From positions 1-26,624 of the forward strand of contig NZ_JBFAPC010000077.1 in NCBI RefSeq assembly GCF_040675535.1: a stretch of DNA of 26,624 nt, written 5' to 3'. The notes under the pieces were generated by a model. The model saw only the letters and a program-made list of their open reading frames with translations. It was not told the DNA's origin and searched no databases. Of the stretch, positions 15,666 through 22,923 are shown in pieces; the first letter of the stretch is position 1; every line of letters begins with the position of its first letter. The DNA is from Patulibacter sp040675535. GTDB taxonomy: Bacteria; Actinomycetota; Thermoleophilia; Solirubrobacterales; Solirubrobacteraceae. The position numbers and the translations under genes were made by a program.

Positions 15666-17375
15666 TCAGAAGAGGAAGTACCGCTGCGTCATCGGCAGCG
15701 ACTCCGCCGGCTCGCTGTAGGCCCGCTCGCCGTTCACGGTCACGACGTAGGTCTCGGGATCGACCTGGATGTCGGGCGTCTCGCTGTTGTGGATCATGTC
15801 CTGCTTGCCGACCGTCCGGGTGCCCGAGACCCCGACGACGCGGCGGTCCAGGCCGATCGCCTCCGGGACGCCGTCGGCGATCGCGGCCTGCGACAGGAAC
15901 GTCACGCCGGTCTCGCGCGGGCCGCGGCCCAGGGCGCCGAACATCGGGCGCATCATCACCGGCTCGGGCGTCGGGATCGACGCGTTGGGGTCGCCCATCT
16001 GCGCCCACGAGATGGAGCCGCCCTTGAGCACCAGCTCGGGCTTGATGCCGAAGAACGCGGGCTCCCACAGGACCAGATCGGCGAGCTTGCCGACCTCGAC
16101 CGAGCCGATCTCCGACGCCATCCCGTGCGTGATCGCGGGGTTGATCGTGACCTTCGCGACGTAGCGCTTGACCCGCTCGTTGTCGCCGGTCGCGTCGGTG
16201 TCGTCGCCGAGCGGCCCGCGCTGTTCGCGCATCTTGTGGGCGGTCTGCCAGTTGCGGGTCCAGACCTCGCCGACGCGGCCCATCGCCTGCGAGTCCGAGC
16301 TCATCATCGAGAGGACGCCGAGGTCGTGCAGGACGTCCTCCGCGCCGATCGTCTCGCCGCGGATCCGCGACTCCGCGAAGGCCACGTCCTCGGGGATCTC
16401 GCGGCTCAGGTGGTGGCACACCATGAGCATGTCGAGGTGCTCCTCGAGCGTGTTCCTCGTGTACGGCCGCGTGGGGTTCGTCGACGACGGCATCACGTGC
16501 GCCTCGCCGGCCAGGCGGACGATGTCCGGCGCGTGGCCGCCGCCGGCCCCCTCGGTGTGGAACGTGTGGATCGCCCGGCCGGCGATCGCGTCGAGGGTGT
16601 CCTCGACGAAGCCGGCCTCGTTCAGCGTGTCGGTGTGGATCGCGACCTGGACGTCGAACTCGTCGGCGACCTCGAGGCAGACGCGGATCGCCTGGGGCGT
16701 GGTGCCCCAGTCCTCGTGGAGCTTCAACCCGCAGACGCCGGCGCGGATCTGCTCCTCCAGCGGCGCGGGCGCCGAGACGTTGCCCTTGCCCAGCAGCCCG
16801 ACGTTGACCGGCAGGTCCATCGTCTGCAGCAGCATCTGGTGGACGTGCCAGATGCCCGGCGTGCAGGTCGTCGCCTTCGTGCCCGACGCCGGCCCGGTGC
16901 CGCCGCCGATCATCGTCGTGACGCCCGACGCGATCGCCTCGTTGGCCTGCTGCGGCGAGATCCAGTGGATGTGGCTGTCGATGCCGCCGGCGGTGAGGAT
17001 CCGGCCCTCGCCGGCGATCACCTCGGTCGCGCCGCCGACCGGCAGCGTGACGCCGTCCATCGTGTCCGGGTTGCCGGCCTTGCCGATGCCCGCGATCCGG
17101 CCGGCCTTCAGGCCGACGTCGGCCTTGACGATCCCCCAGTGGTCGACGATCACGACGTTCGTGATGACCGTGTCCATCGCGCCGCCGGCCGCCGTGATCG
17201 TGCCCTGGCCCATGCCGTCGCGCAGCGACTTGCCGCCGCCGAAGACGGCCTCCTCGCCCGCGAGCGTCAGGTCCTCCTCGACGCGGACGGTCAGCGCGGT
17301 GTCGGCCAGGCGGACGCGGTCGCCGACGGTCGGGCCGTACATCCGCGCGTAGCGGTGGCGGGAGAGGCTGCTCAT
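15666..17375 (-). CDS. ureC: Urease alpha subunit UreC
   Basis: The catalytic subunit of urease (569 residues, full length) hydrolyses urea to ammonia and carbamate at a dinuclear nickel centre in the cytoplasm. All ligands are present with a one-residue shift from the Klebsiella numbering: H135 and H137 (SHIHW), carbamylated K218 (GLKLHEDWG), H220, H247 (AIHTD), H273 (FHTEG), D361 (SSDSQAMGR), and the flap C320-H321 (MVCHHLS). ATG 17375 has GGAG 9 nt upstream; a 94-nt gap separates it from ureB. No ureDEFG genes follow: downstream is an unrelated membrane protein, so nickel insertion factors must be encoded elsewhere. Confidence 0.97.
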   Translation of the reverse strand: MSSLSRHRYARMYGPTVGDRVRLADTALTVRVEEDLTLAGEEAVFGGGKSLRDGMGQGTITAAGGAMDTVITNVVIVDHWGIVKADVGLKAGRIAGIGKAGNPDTMDGVTLPVGGATEVIAGEGRILTAGGIDSHIHWISPQQANEAIASGVTTMIGGGTGPASGTKATTCTPGIWHVHQMLLQTMDLPVNVGLLGKGNVSAPAPLEEQIRAGVCGLKLHEDWGTTPQAIRVCLEVADEFDVQVAIHTDTLNEAGFVEDTLDAIAGRAIHTFHTEGAGGGHAPDIVRLAGEAHVMPSSTNPTRPYTRNTLEEHLDMLMVCHHLSREIPEDVAFAESRIRGETIGAEDVLHDLGVLSMMSSDSQAMGRVGEVWTRNWQTAHKMREQRGPLGDDTDATGDNERVKRYVAKVTINPAITHGMASEIGSVEVGKLADLVLWEPAFFGIKPELVLKGGSISWAQMGDPNASIPTPEPVMMRPMFGALGRGPRETGVTFLSQAAIADGVPEAIGLDRRVVGVSGTRTVGKQDMIHNSETPDIQVDPETYVVTVNGERAYSEPAESLPMTQRYFLF

Positions 17376-17469
17376 CGGTCGGACTCCGGGACGGAAGGGG
17401 TGGTGGGGCGGGCGCCGGCCGGCACGAGGGGACGGCGGCGGGGCCCCAGAGAGCGACGGGCGGGCCGCA

Positions 17470-17892
17470 TCACGGGGCGTCGGCGAAGGCGGTCGTCGTG
17501 CCCGACGGCCCGTCGTCCAAGAAGCCGCCGGCCTTGAGCCGCTCGAGCGCGGCCCCGCGCATCCCCGGCTCGTCCAGCGCGCCCTCGACGAGCCCGTGGA
17601 ACCCGCGGATCACGCGGCCTCCGCCGAACGGCAGGACCTCGACCTCGCGGACCTCGCCCGGCTCGAAGCGCACCGCGGTGCCCGCCGGGATCGCCAGCCG
17701 CATCCCGTAGGCCGCGGCCCGGTCGAAGCGCAGGCCCTTGTTGGCCTCGAAGAAGTGGAAGTGGCTGCCGACCTGGACCGGACGGTCGCCGGTCGAGACG
17801 ACGCGGATCGTGGTGCGCGGGGCGTCGGGGCGCAGCGGCACGTCGCCCGCGGCGGGCAGCAGCTCGCCCGGGACGATCGGGCCGGCGGTCAT
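17470..17892 (-). CDS. ureB: Urease beta subunit UreB
   Basis: A structural urease subunit of 140 residues. It has PGELLPA near the start, then the conserved core TGDRPVQVGSHFHFFEANKGL and FDRAAAYGMRL, followed by RFEPGEVREVEVLPFGG and the end of the domain at RVIRGFHGLVEG. The final 35 residues exceed the roughly 100-residue minimal UreB, a common C-terminal extension. ATG 17892 overlaps the stop of the small upstream ORF by 4 nt (ATGA), so its translation is coupled to that ORF rather than directly to ureA. Confidence 0.95.
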   Translation of the reverse strand: MTAGPIVPGELLPAAGDVPLRPDAPRTTIRVVSTGDRPVQVGSHFHFFEANKGLRFDRAAAYGMRLAIPAGTAVRFEPGEVREVEVLPFGGGRVIRGFHGLVEGALDEPGMRGAALERLKAGGFLDDGPSGTTTAFADAP

Positions 17893-18188
17893 CGCGCACC
17901 CCGGGGGTGCCCGGGGCGCCCGGCCAGCGCGTTGCGGACCGCCGCGAGCGTCGGGGCGGGGCGCCCGGACGACGAGCCCGGGCGGGACGCGGCGTGGTCA
18001 CCCGACGGGGCGACGGGCGACGTCCCGGCTCGTCCGGACGACGGTGCGGGGGCGCGCGTCCCGACGACCGGCCGCGACGGCCGGGCGAGATCCTCGGCCG
18101 GGTGTCGGGCGTGCTCGGCCACGAGGGCCCGCCGGACGGCGGCCAACCGGGTGGCGGGGAGGGCGGGCTTGCGCATCGGGGACCTCAC
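17889..18188 (-). CDS. Small unrecognised ORF between ureA and ureB
   Basis: GTG 18188 directly follows the ureA stop (TGAGTG). ATG 18176 is the better start because GAGGT lies about 6 nt upstream. The stop overlaps the ureB ATG. The 95-99 residue product is Arg/Ala/Pro-rich and basic. Two similar short helices, LAAVRRALVAE near the N-terminus and LAAVRNALAG near the C-terminus, are joined by a Pro/Ser/Gly-rich disordered linker. It has no signal peptide, cysteine cluster or His-rich nickel site. I do not recognise it; canonical urease operons go directly from ureA to ureB. Exact junctions on both sides argue for real translation, though the composition could also fit a degenerate spacer. Confidence 0.55.
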   Translation of the reverse strand: MRSPMRKPALPATRLAAVRRALVAEHARHPAEDLARPSRPVVGTRAPAPSSGRAGTSPVAPSGDHAASRPGSSSGRPAPTLAAVRNALAGRPGHPRGAR

Positions 18189-18491
18189 TCAGACGATCGG
18201 GTCGTGGACGGTGACGAGCTTGGTGCCGTCGGGGAACGTGGCCTCGACCTGGACCTCGTGGATCATCGACGGCACCCCGTCCATGACGTCCTCGGCGGTC
18301 AGGACGGTCTTGCCGAACGTCATCAGCTCCGACACGCTGCGGCCGTCGCGGGCTCCCTCGAGCAGCTCGCTGGTGATCAGCGCGATCGCCTCCGGGTGGT
18401 TCAGGCGCAGGCCGCGTTCGCGCCGCCGGCGGGCGACGTCGGCGGCGACGTGGATGAGCAGTTTCTCCTGCTCGCGGGGGCTGAGACGCAT
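18189..18491 (-). CDS. ureA: Urease gamma subunit UreA
   Basis: A structural urease subunit of exactly 100 residues, the family norm. MRLSPREQEKLLIHVAADVA is the classic N-terminus. LNHPEAIALI, GKTVLTAEDVMDGV and the C-terminal FPDGTKLVTVHDPI are all conserved. It is first in the urease operon and divergent from the nickel permease, 122 nt away. ATG 18491 has no ribosome site, but TAGGAT lies 8 nt upstream, so the urease mRNA may start at or near the first codon. Confidence 0.96.
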   Translation of the reverse strand: MRLSPREQEKLLIHVAADVARRRRERGLRLNHPEAIALITSELLEGARDGRSVSELMTFGKTVLTAEDVMDGVPSMIHEVQVEATFPDGTKLVTVHDPIV

Positions 18492-18499
18492 CACGAACG

Positions 18500-18505
18500 A
18501 TCCTA
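18500..18505 (-). promoter_or_regulatory. -10-like element of the urease operon
   Basis: On the minus strand TAGGAT is followed by 8 nt and then the ureA ATG (GTG in the same frame after 5 nt). This predicts a near-leaderless ureA mRNA. Confidence 0.45.
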
Positions 18506-18548
18506 GGTCCCGTACCGTCGCTCGCGTGACCGCGCGGGGAACGGCCCG

Positions 18549-18590
18549 CCCGGGTGGTCTTGGACGCTCGGACAAACCACGACCACCGGG
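18549..18590. promoter_or_regulatory. Inverted repeat between ureA and the nickel permease
   Basis: GGTGGTC (18553-18559) is complementary to GACCACC (18581-18587), with flanking CCCG/CGGG adding imperfect pairing. A nested GTGGT/ACCAC option uses 18576-18580. The repeat sits upstream of the permease's -10-like TAACGT and could be an operator for a metal- or nitrogen-responsive regulator. It does not match the NikR consensus I know, and the regulator is unknown. Confidence 0.4.
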
Positions 18591-18598
18591 CCGCGGCC

Positions 18599-18604
18599 TA
18601 ACGT
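18599..18604 (+). promoter_or_regulatory. -10-like element of the nickel permease gene
   Basis: TAACGT ends 9 nt before ATG 18614. No ribosome site is visible, so the mRNA is probably leaderless or has a leader of 1-3 nt. Confidence 0.4.
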
Positions 18605-18613
18605 GGCCGGGCG

Positions 18614-19696
18614 ATGGCGACGTCTCCCTCCCCGACGACCACCGGACCACCCGGCCCCCGCCCGTCGGTGCTCGCGCCGTTCCGCGGCATGATCGGCACG
18701 ATCGTCGTGCTGCACGTGCTCGGCCTCGGGCTCCTGCTCATCGGCGCGCGTGGCGAGCACCACCTCGACGACGGCCAGACCTTCGGCCTGGCGACCGGCC
18801 TGCTGGCCTACACGCTGGGCCTCCGTCACGCGTTCGACGCCGACCACATCGGCGCGATCGACAACGTCACGCGGCGCCTCGTGGCCCGCGGGCAGCGTCC
18901 CGTCTCGGTCGGCTTCTGGTTCTCGCTCGGGCACTCGACCGTGGTCCTGGCGCTGGCGCTGCTGCTCGCCGTCGGGGTCAAGTCGATCGGCGGCGCGGTG
19001 CAGGACGACGGCTCGGCCCTGCACACGGTCACCGGCCTGATCGGCCCGATCGTCTCGACGGTCTTCCTGCTCGGGATCGCGGCCGCGAACGTCGCGCTGC
19101 TGCGCTCGGCCCTGCGGCGCCGGCGCGCGGTCCAGCGCGGGACCGACGCCGCCCCGGTCGCCGACGACGAGATCGCCGTCCGCGGGCCGCTGATGTCGCT
19201 GCTCGGGCCGATCGTCCGCCGCGTCGACCGGCCGGGGCGGATGTACCCGCTCGGCTTCCTCTTCGGCCTCGGCTTCGACACCGCCACCGAGGTCGCGCTG
19301 CTCGTCCTGGCCGGCGGCGGCGTCGCGGCCGGGCTCCCCTTCGAGGCGATCCTCGCCCTGCCGCTCCTGTTCGCAGCGGGCATGTGCGCCTGCGACACCG
19401 CCAACGGCGTCTTCATGCGCTCGACCTACGACCGCGCGGCCGGCGACGCGCACCGCCGCGCCGGCTACGACGTCCTGGTCACGGGCGTCTCGGTCGTCGC
19501 GGCCCTCGGCGTCGGCACGATCCAGGCGATCTCGATCGCCGGCGAGCAGCTCGACCTCACCGGCGGCATCTTCGCCTGGGTCGACGGCCTGGACATGACG
19601 ATCGTCGGCTACGGCGTCGTCGGCGTCTTCCTCGCGGTCTGGATCGCGATGATCGCGGCGGCGAGGCGGACGAGGCCGGGGCCCACGGCGACCTGA
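18614..19696 (+). CDS. HoxN/NixA-family nickel (cobalt) permease
   Basis: A 360-residue membrane permease of the NiCoT family that brings Ni2+ (some members Co2+) into the cell. The diagnostic helix II motif RHAFDADHIGAIDN (71-84) carries the metal-binding H-x4-D-H. Other signatures are GFWFSLGHSTVV, LGFLFGLGFDTATEVALL and the FAAGMCACDTANGVFM segment. About eight transmembrane helices fit the family. A short Ser/Thr/Pro N-terminus is cytoplasmic. Divergent placement next to ureA argues for nickel supply to urease; Ni versus Co preference cannot be read from the sequence. Confidence 0.93.
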   Translation: MATSPSPTTTGPPGPRPSVLAPFRGMIGTIVVLHVLGLGLLLIGARGEHHLDDGQTFGLATGLLAYTLGLRHAFDADHIGAIDNVTRRLVARGQRPVSVGFWFSLGHSTVVLALALLLAVGVKSIGGAVQDDGSALHTVTGLIGPIVSTVFLLGIAAANVALLRSALRRRRAVQRGTDAAPVADDEIAVRGPLMSLLGPIVRRVDRPGRMYPLGFLFGLGFDTATEVALLVLAGGGVAAGLPFEAILALPLLFAAGMCACDTANGVFMRSTYDRAAGDAHRRAGYDVLVTGVSVVAALGVGTIQAISIAGEQLDLTGGIFAWVDGLDMTIVGYGVVGVFLAVWIAMIAAARRTRPGPTAT

Positions 19697-20099
19697 GGAT
19701 GGCGGGGGGGGCGGGGCGGTCCGGGACCGCGGCGGTCCGGGCCGGCCGGCGGCGGGAACCGGGATCGGTACCTGGGAGGAACGTTTCCTGGTGGGCGTGG
19801 CCGGGGCGGTCGGCGGGCGGGCCCGGTTGGCGGCGGGAACCGGGATCGGTACCTGGGAGGAACGTTTCCTGGTGGGCGTGGCCGGGGCGGTCGGCGGGCG
19901 GGCCCGGTTGGCGGCGGGAACCGGGATGGGTACCTGGGAGGAAGGTTTCCTGGTGGGCGTGGCCGGGGCGGTTGGCGGGCGGGGCCGGTTGGCGGCGGGA
20001 ACCGGGATGGGTACCTGGGAGGAATGTTTCCTGGTGGGCGTGGCCGGGGCGGTTGGCGGGCGGGCCCGGCCGGCCGTTGCCGGCAGCCCGCCGACCGGC
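19697..20099. other. Convergent intergenic region, mostly tandem repeat
   Basis: 403 nt lie between the ends of the nickel permease (+) and the small acidic secreted protein (-). The region is nearly filled by four 81-bp repeats, listed separately. A 13-nt palindrome CGGTCC-G-GGACCG is at 19717-19729. Long open frames crossing it in several phases reflect lack of stop codons at high GC and have no family similarity. Confidence 0.6.
19751..20074. repeat. Four tandem copies of an 81-bp repeat
   Basis: Copies start at 19751, 19832, 19913 and 19994 and are nearly identical; the last diverges at its end. Each contains GGAACCGGGATSGGTACC and a near-palindrome AGGAA-NG-TTTCCT. The arms of the latter are unchanged, while its centre varies (CG, CG, GG, TG). 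The period is a multiple of three, but in the plus-strand open phase the centre changes give R, R, G, C, which does not suggest protein constraint. It lies between convergent genes, so transcription termination, a structured 3' end or a protein-binding array are possible roles. Confidence 0.85.
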
Positions 20100-20753
20100 C
20101 TAGAGCGCCGAGCAGCCCGGCAGCGCCACGGTGACCTTGGCCTTGCGGGGGATCGCGACGACCGCGCGGCGGTAGATCGGGGTGCCGTCGTCACAGGAGT
20201 CCGGGCCGCTGAGGACGATCGTGCCGGCTCCGCGCAGGGTGCGGTGGCCCTTGTGCGTCGAGCGGACGACGACCTTGCCGCGGCCGGTGGCCGTCGGGGC
20301 GCTCCAGCCGGTCCAGCGCAGCTTCACGCCGCGGGCGCTCTTCGACGCCGCGAAGGTCTTCGGGCCCTCGAGGATCTTGCCGCGGCGGTCGACCACGACG
20401 GCGGCGATCGGGTCGTCGTCCGGGATCCCCTCGATCTCGATGCCCGAGTCGTCGACCGCTACCGTGGGGTCGTCGTCCCCGACCGGGACGTCGGAGTCGT
20501 CGGCGGTAGCGTCGTCGTCCACGGTCGTGTCGTCGGCCGCTGCGTCGTCGTCGGTGACGCGGACGAGCGTCGCCGACACGCCGGAGGTGGGCGCGGTGGG
20601 GCTCGCGGTCCAAGACCCCCCGCCGGCCGCGAGAGCCGGTCCGGGGTGCAAGGCGAGTCCGGCGGTGGCGGCGCCGGCGACGAGGAGCGCCAGCGCGGCG
20701 ATCCGCGGCGACCAGGTCGGTTCCGGGGTCTCGCGTGGGTCGGGGGCCGTCAT
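20100..20753 (-). CDS. Small secreted acidic protein, unknown function
   Basis: ATG 20753 is favoured over the upstream 20789 because TACCGT lies 7 nt before it and a proper signal peptide follows (RIAALALLVAGAATAGLALHP, ending PALA near residue 42). The mature part begins with a Ser/Thr/Pro stretch, then an Asp-rich low-complexity segment (about 64-105). The C-terminal beta-rich domain of roughly 110 residues includes KLRWTGWSAPTATGRGKVVV and two cysteines (PDSC, LPGC) that could form a disulfide. The domain is not one I can name. The Asp-rich run could bind calcium or simply be a spacer. Confidence 0.65.
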   Translation of the reverse strand: MTAPDPRETPEPTWSPRIAALALLVAGAATAGLALHPGPALAAGGGSWTASPTAPTSGVSATLVRVTDDDAAADDTTVDDDATADDSDVPVGDDDPTVAVDDSGIEIEGIPDDDPIAAVVVDRRGKILEGPKTFAASKSARGVKLRWTGWSAPTATGRGKVVVRSTHKGHRTLRGAGTIVLSGPDSCDDGTPIYRRAVVAIPRKAKVTVALPGCSAL

Positions 20754-20760
20754 GGCACCG

Positions 20761-20766
20761 ACGGTA
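20761..20766 (-). promoter_or_regulatory. -10-like element of the acidic secreted protein gene
   Basis: Minus-strand TACCGT ends 7 nt before ATG 20753. No ribosome site is present. It helps decide this start over the upstream ATG at 20789. Confidence 0.45.
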
Positions 20767-20944
20767 GGCGCCTGCAGGGCCACCGGCACGCGATGTGGAC
20801 CTTCGGCGGACGGTGGGTCATACGACCGTCTATCGACGCCGTCGGGCCGCTCGGGCCAACGGGCCGCTCCGGGCCCGCCCCCCCGGCTGGCGCCGCCTCT
20901 GGCTGGCCGTGGCCCCGGCCTGGCTCCGGCCCCGGACCCCGCCG

Positions 20945-21050
20945 GCCCCGGCTGCTCCGGCTCCGGCCCCGGCTGCTCCGGCTCCGGCCCCGGCTGCTCC
21001 GGCTCCGGCCCCGGCTGCCCCGGCTCCGGCCCCGGCTGCCCCGGCCCCGG
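20945..21050. repeat. 21-bp tandem array (about 5 copies)
   Basis: GCTGCTCC or GCTGCCCC recurs at 20951, 20972, 20993, 21014 and 21035, exactly 21 bp apart, within a unit built from CCGGCTCCGGCCCC. It lies downstream of the protease gene and is probably a mutable simple repeat. Confidence 0.8.
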
Positions 21051-21057
21051 CTGGTCC

Positions 21058-21137
21058 GGCCTCTGCCCCCGCTGGCCTCTGCCCCCGCTGGCCTCTGCCC
21101 CCGCTGGCCTCTGCCCCCGCCGGCCTCTGCCCCCGCC
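21058..21137. repeat. 16-bp tandem array (5 copies)
   Basis: GGCCTCTGCCCCCGCT (last copies end GCC) starts at 21058, 21074, 21090, 21106 and 21122. The 16-bp period is not a multiple of three, which argues against coding. Confidence 0.85.
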
Positions 21138-21221
21138 GGCCCGGGCCCCGCCGGCCCCGGCCCCGGCTGCTCAGGCCTCGGCCCTCTCCGGCCCCGGCCC
21201 CGGCTACTCCGGCCCCGGCTA

Positions 21222-21301
21222 CTCCGGCCTCGGCCCTCTCCGGCCTCGGCCCTCTCCGGCCTCGGCCCTCTCCGGCCTCGGCCCTCTCCGGCCTCGGCCC
21301 T
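21222..21301. repeat. Second 16-bp tandem array (5 copies)
   Basis: CTCCGGCCTCGGCCCT starts at 21222, 21238, 21254, 21270 and 21286. It has the same period as the preceding array but a different sequence, so the two arose by separate expansions. Confidence 0.85.
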
Positions 21302-21391
21302 CGCTGGCCCCGGCTGCGCCGGCCCCGGCCCTCGCTGGCCCCGGCCACCGCCGGCCCCGCCCTCGCCGGCCCCGGCCGCCGCCGGCCCCGG

Positions 21392-22627
21392 CTAGCGGCG
21401 GACCTTCACCGTGTAGGGCCAGAAGGTCACGCCCGTGCCGCCGCCGTTGCGCGCCTGCACGGCGCAGCTGACGGACCAGCCGCGGTCCGTGGAGCGCAGC
21501 CTGTACGTCGATTTGCTGCTCAGGCCGCGGTTGCGCTCCTTCTTGCCCTTCACGAACACGAAGGCGTAGCGGAACTTCGCGCCGCTGCGCCACGAGCCGC
21601 GGCGGCAGCGGACGGTGCGCCCGACGCGGGCGGCGCTGCCGGTCAGCTTCACGCTGCGGCCGCCCCGGGGCGACAGGGGGGTCTCGTCCGGCGTCAGGTC
21701 GCGCTCGACGAGGGCCGCGTCGATGAACGAGCGGATCTCCGGGGCCGCGACGTTGGCGTAGAGGTTGCGGCCCTCCTCGCACGCCTCGCCGGACGTGTCG
21801 ATCACGCCGGCGAGGAACCGGCCGCCGGGCGCGCCGGACGCCGCGGTGCCGCCGGAGTCGCCCTGGCAGGCGCCGGCGCCCGCCTGGTCGGAGCAGAGCA
21901 GCACGGCCGGGGCGTCGGTGCCGGCGGCGTCGACGTTCTTGTCCTGCTGGCAGAAGCCGATCGGGATGGCGCTGACGTCGACGCTGCGCAGCGTGCCGAA
22001 GTCGTCGCCCCCGGTGGTGCTGAGGCCGAAGCCCGTCAGCTGCACGTCGCGCGAGGTGTAGGCGTACTTGTTCCTCGGCAGGATCGACGAGCCGACGGCG
22101 GGCAGCGCCAGGGCGCCGACGCGGCCGGTCGCGAAGTTCAGCGGCGCGGCGAGGGTGACCACCGCGACGTCGTCGTCGAACTGCGCCGGGTCGTAGCGCG
22201 GGTGGACGCGCACGGCCGCGGCGCCGACCGTCGTCGCTCCCGGGTCCGCGCCGGCGTTGTAGTAGCTCGGCGTGCCGGCCACGACCTTGACCTGGGCCGG
22301 CGTCGCCCGCGTGCCGTTGCTCTCGACGAAGCAGTGCGCGGCGGTGACGACGTGGAGCGGGTCGAGCACGGTGCCGCTGCAGCCCTCGCCGGACGTCGGG
22401 GTCAGCGCCGTGAAGATCGCCACGGTGTACGGGGCCCCGAGGGTGTCGGGCAGGACGGTGCCGCCGACGATCCTGGGGGTCGCGCGCTCGCCCCCGGACG
22501 GGGCCGCGGGCACCGGTTGCGGATCCCATGCGGCGTGCGCGGAGGCCGAGCCGACCAGGCTCACGAGCACCGCACCGAGGACGGTGAGGACGGTGCGCGT
22601 CGTCGTACGGGGGCTGCGTGGCGTCAT
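21392..22627 (-). CDS. Secreted trypsin-like serine protease (S1)
   Basis: A 411-residue exported protease. The signal peptide spans about 11-32 (VLTVLGAVLVSLVGSASAHA). The mature N-terminus RIVGGT (52-57) is the classic S1 activation site, so a pro-segment of about 20 residues is likely removed. The catalytic triad is H98 (TAAHC), D153 (DDDVAVV) and S258 (GDSGG). Cysteines near 83/99 and 226/245/254 fit S1 disulfides. Residues about 315-411 form a beta-rich, basic C-terminal domain with two cysteines (VRCRRGSW, WSVSCAVQA), similar to Ig-like add-on domains of actinobacterial secreted proteases. ATG 22627 has AGGAG 9 nt upstream. Confidence 0.92.
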   Translation of the reverse strand: MTPRSPRTTTRTVLTVLGAVLVSLVGSASAHAAWDPQPVPAAPSGGERATPRIVGGTVLPDTLGAPYTVAIFTALTPTSGEGCSGTVLDPLHVVTAAHCFVESNGTRATPAQVKVVAGTPSYYNAGADPGATTVGAAAVRVHPRYDPAQFDDDVAVVTLAAPLNFATGRVGALALPAVGSSILPRNKYAYTSRDVQLTGFGLSTTGGDDFGTLRSVDVSAIPIGFCQQDKNVDAAGTDAPAVLLCSDQAGAGACQGDSGGTAASGAPGGRFLAGVIDTSGEACEEGRNLYANVAAPEIRSFIDAALVERDLTPDETPLSPRGGRSVKLTGSAARVGRTVRCRRGSWRSGAKFRYAFVFVKGKKERNRGLSSKSTYRLRSTDRGWSVSCAVQARNGGGTGVTFWPYTVKVRR

Positions 22628-22923
22628 CGAGGAGGTCTCCTGCCCTGGCGCGACGGCGTGATGCGCGTCGCGGGTGTACGCAACCGTAGTGGGGCTGCGG
22701 GCATCCGCGTCGAGGACCCGGGTGGGCCCCGTCGTGCGGGAGCCCGGCGATCGCGGCGGCCCGGCGCCGGGGCGGCCCGCGAGGACGGCCCGCGGCAGGT
22801 GCCCCGGCCGGGGCGATCAGGCGCCCGCACAGGCGCCCGATCGCCGCTGGTGCGGCCCCCGGATGCCCCCGCCGGTGCGGCCCCCCCCGATGCCGCCCCC
22901 CGGTGCGGCCTCCGACCGCGCCC
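22628..22923. other. Intergenic region between protease and map
   Basis: 296 nt. It contains the ribosome site for the protease (AGGAG, minus strand), a strong hairpin listed separately, and three copies of GGTGCGGCC (22849, 22874, 22902) in a C-rich context between the hairpin and the map stop. No ORF here looks real. Confidence 0.5.
22814..22843 (-). terminator. Hairpin downstream of map
   Basis: CGATCAGGCGCC and GGCGCCCGATCG pair at 11 of 12 positions around a CGCACA loop. It lies about 80 nt after the map stop on the minus strand. No T-run follows, as is common for high-GC actinobacterial terminators. Confidence 0.5.

Larger units (their letters stand above)
20754..21391. other. Intergenic region: promoter, inverted repeat, low-complexity arrays
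   Basis: 638 nt. On the minus strand TACCGT (20761-20766) lies 7 nt before ATG 20753 as a likely leaderless promoter. An inverted repeat GACGGT-N10-ACCGTC is at 20809-20830. From about 20930 onward the sequence is C/G-rich low complexity with three tandem arrays, listed separately. All three plus-strand frames stay open across part of it and give Pro/Ala-rich nonsense, so I see no gene here. Confidence 0.6.

Noticed and set aside
17372..18001. 209-residue minus-strand frame overlapping ureB
   Set aside because: It is a shadow frame; the ureB frame has all family motifs.
19791..21395. Long plus-strand frames through the repeats (Gly/Ala/Pro-rich, 27-residue repeats)
   Set aside because: Several phases are open at once because stops are rare at this GC. 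They run antisense to a credible secreted protein, and the 16-bp arrays break any coding period.
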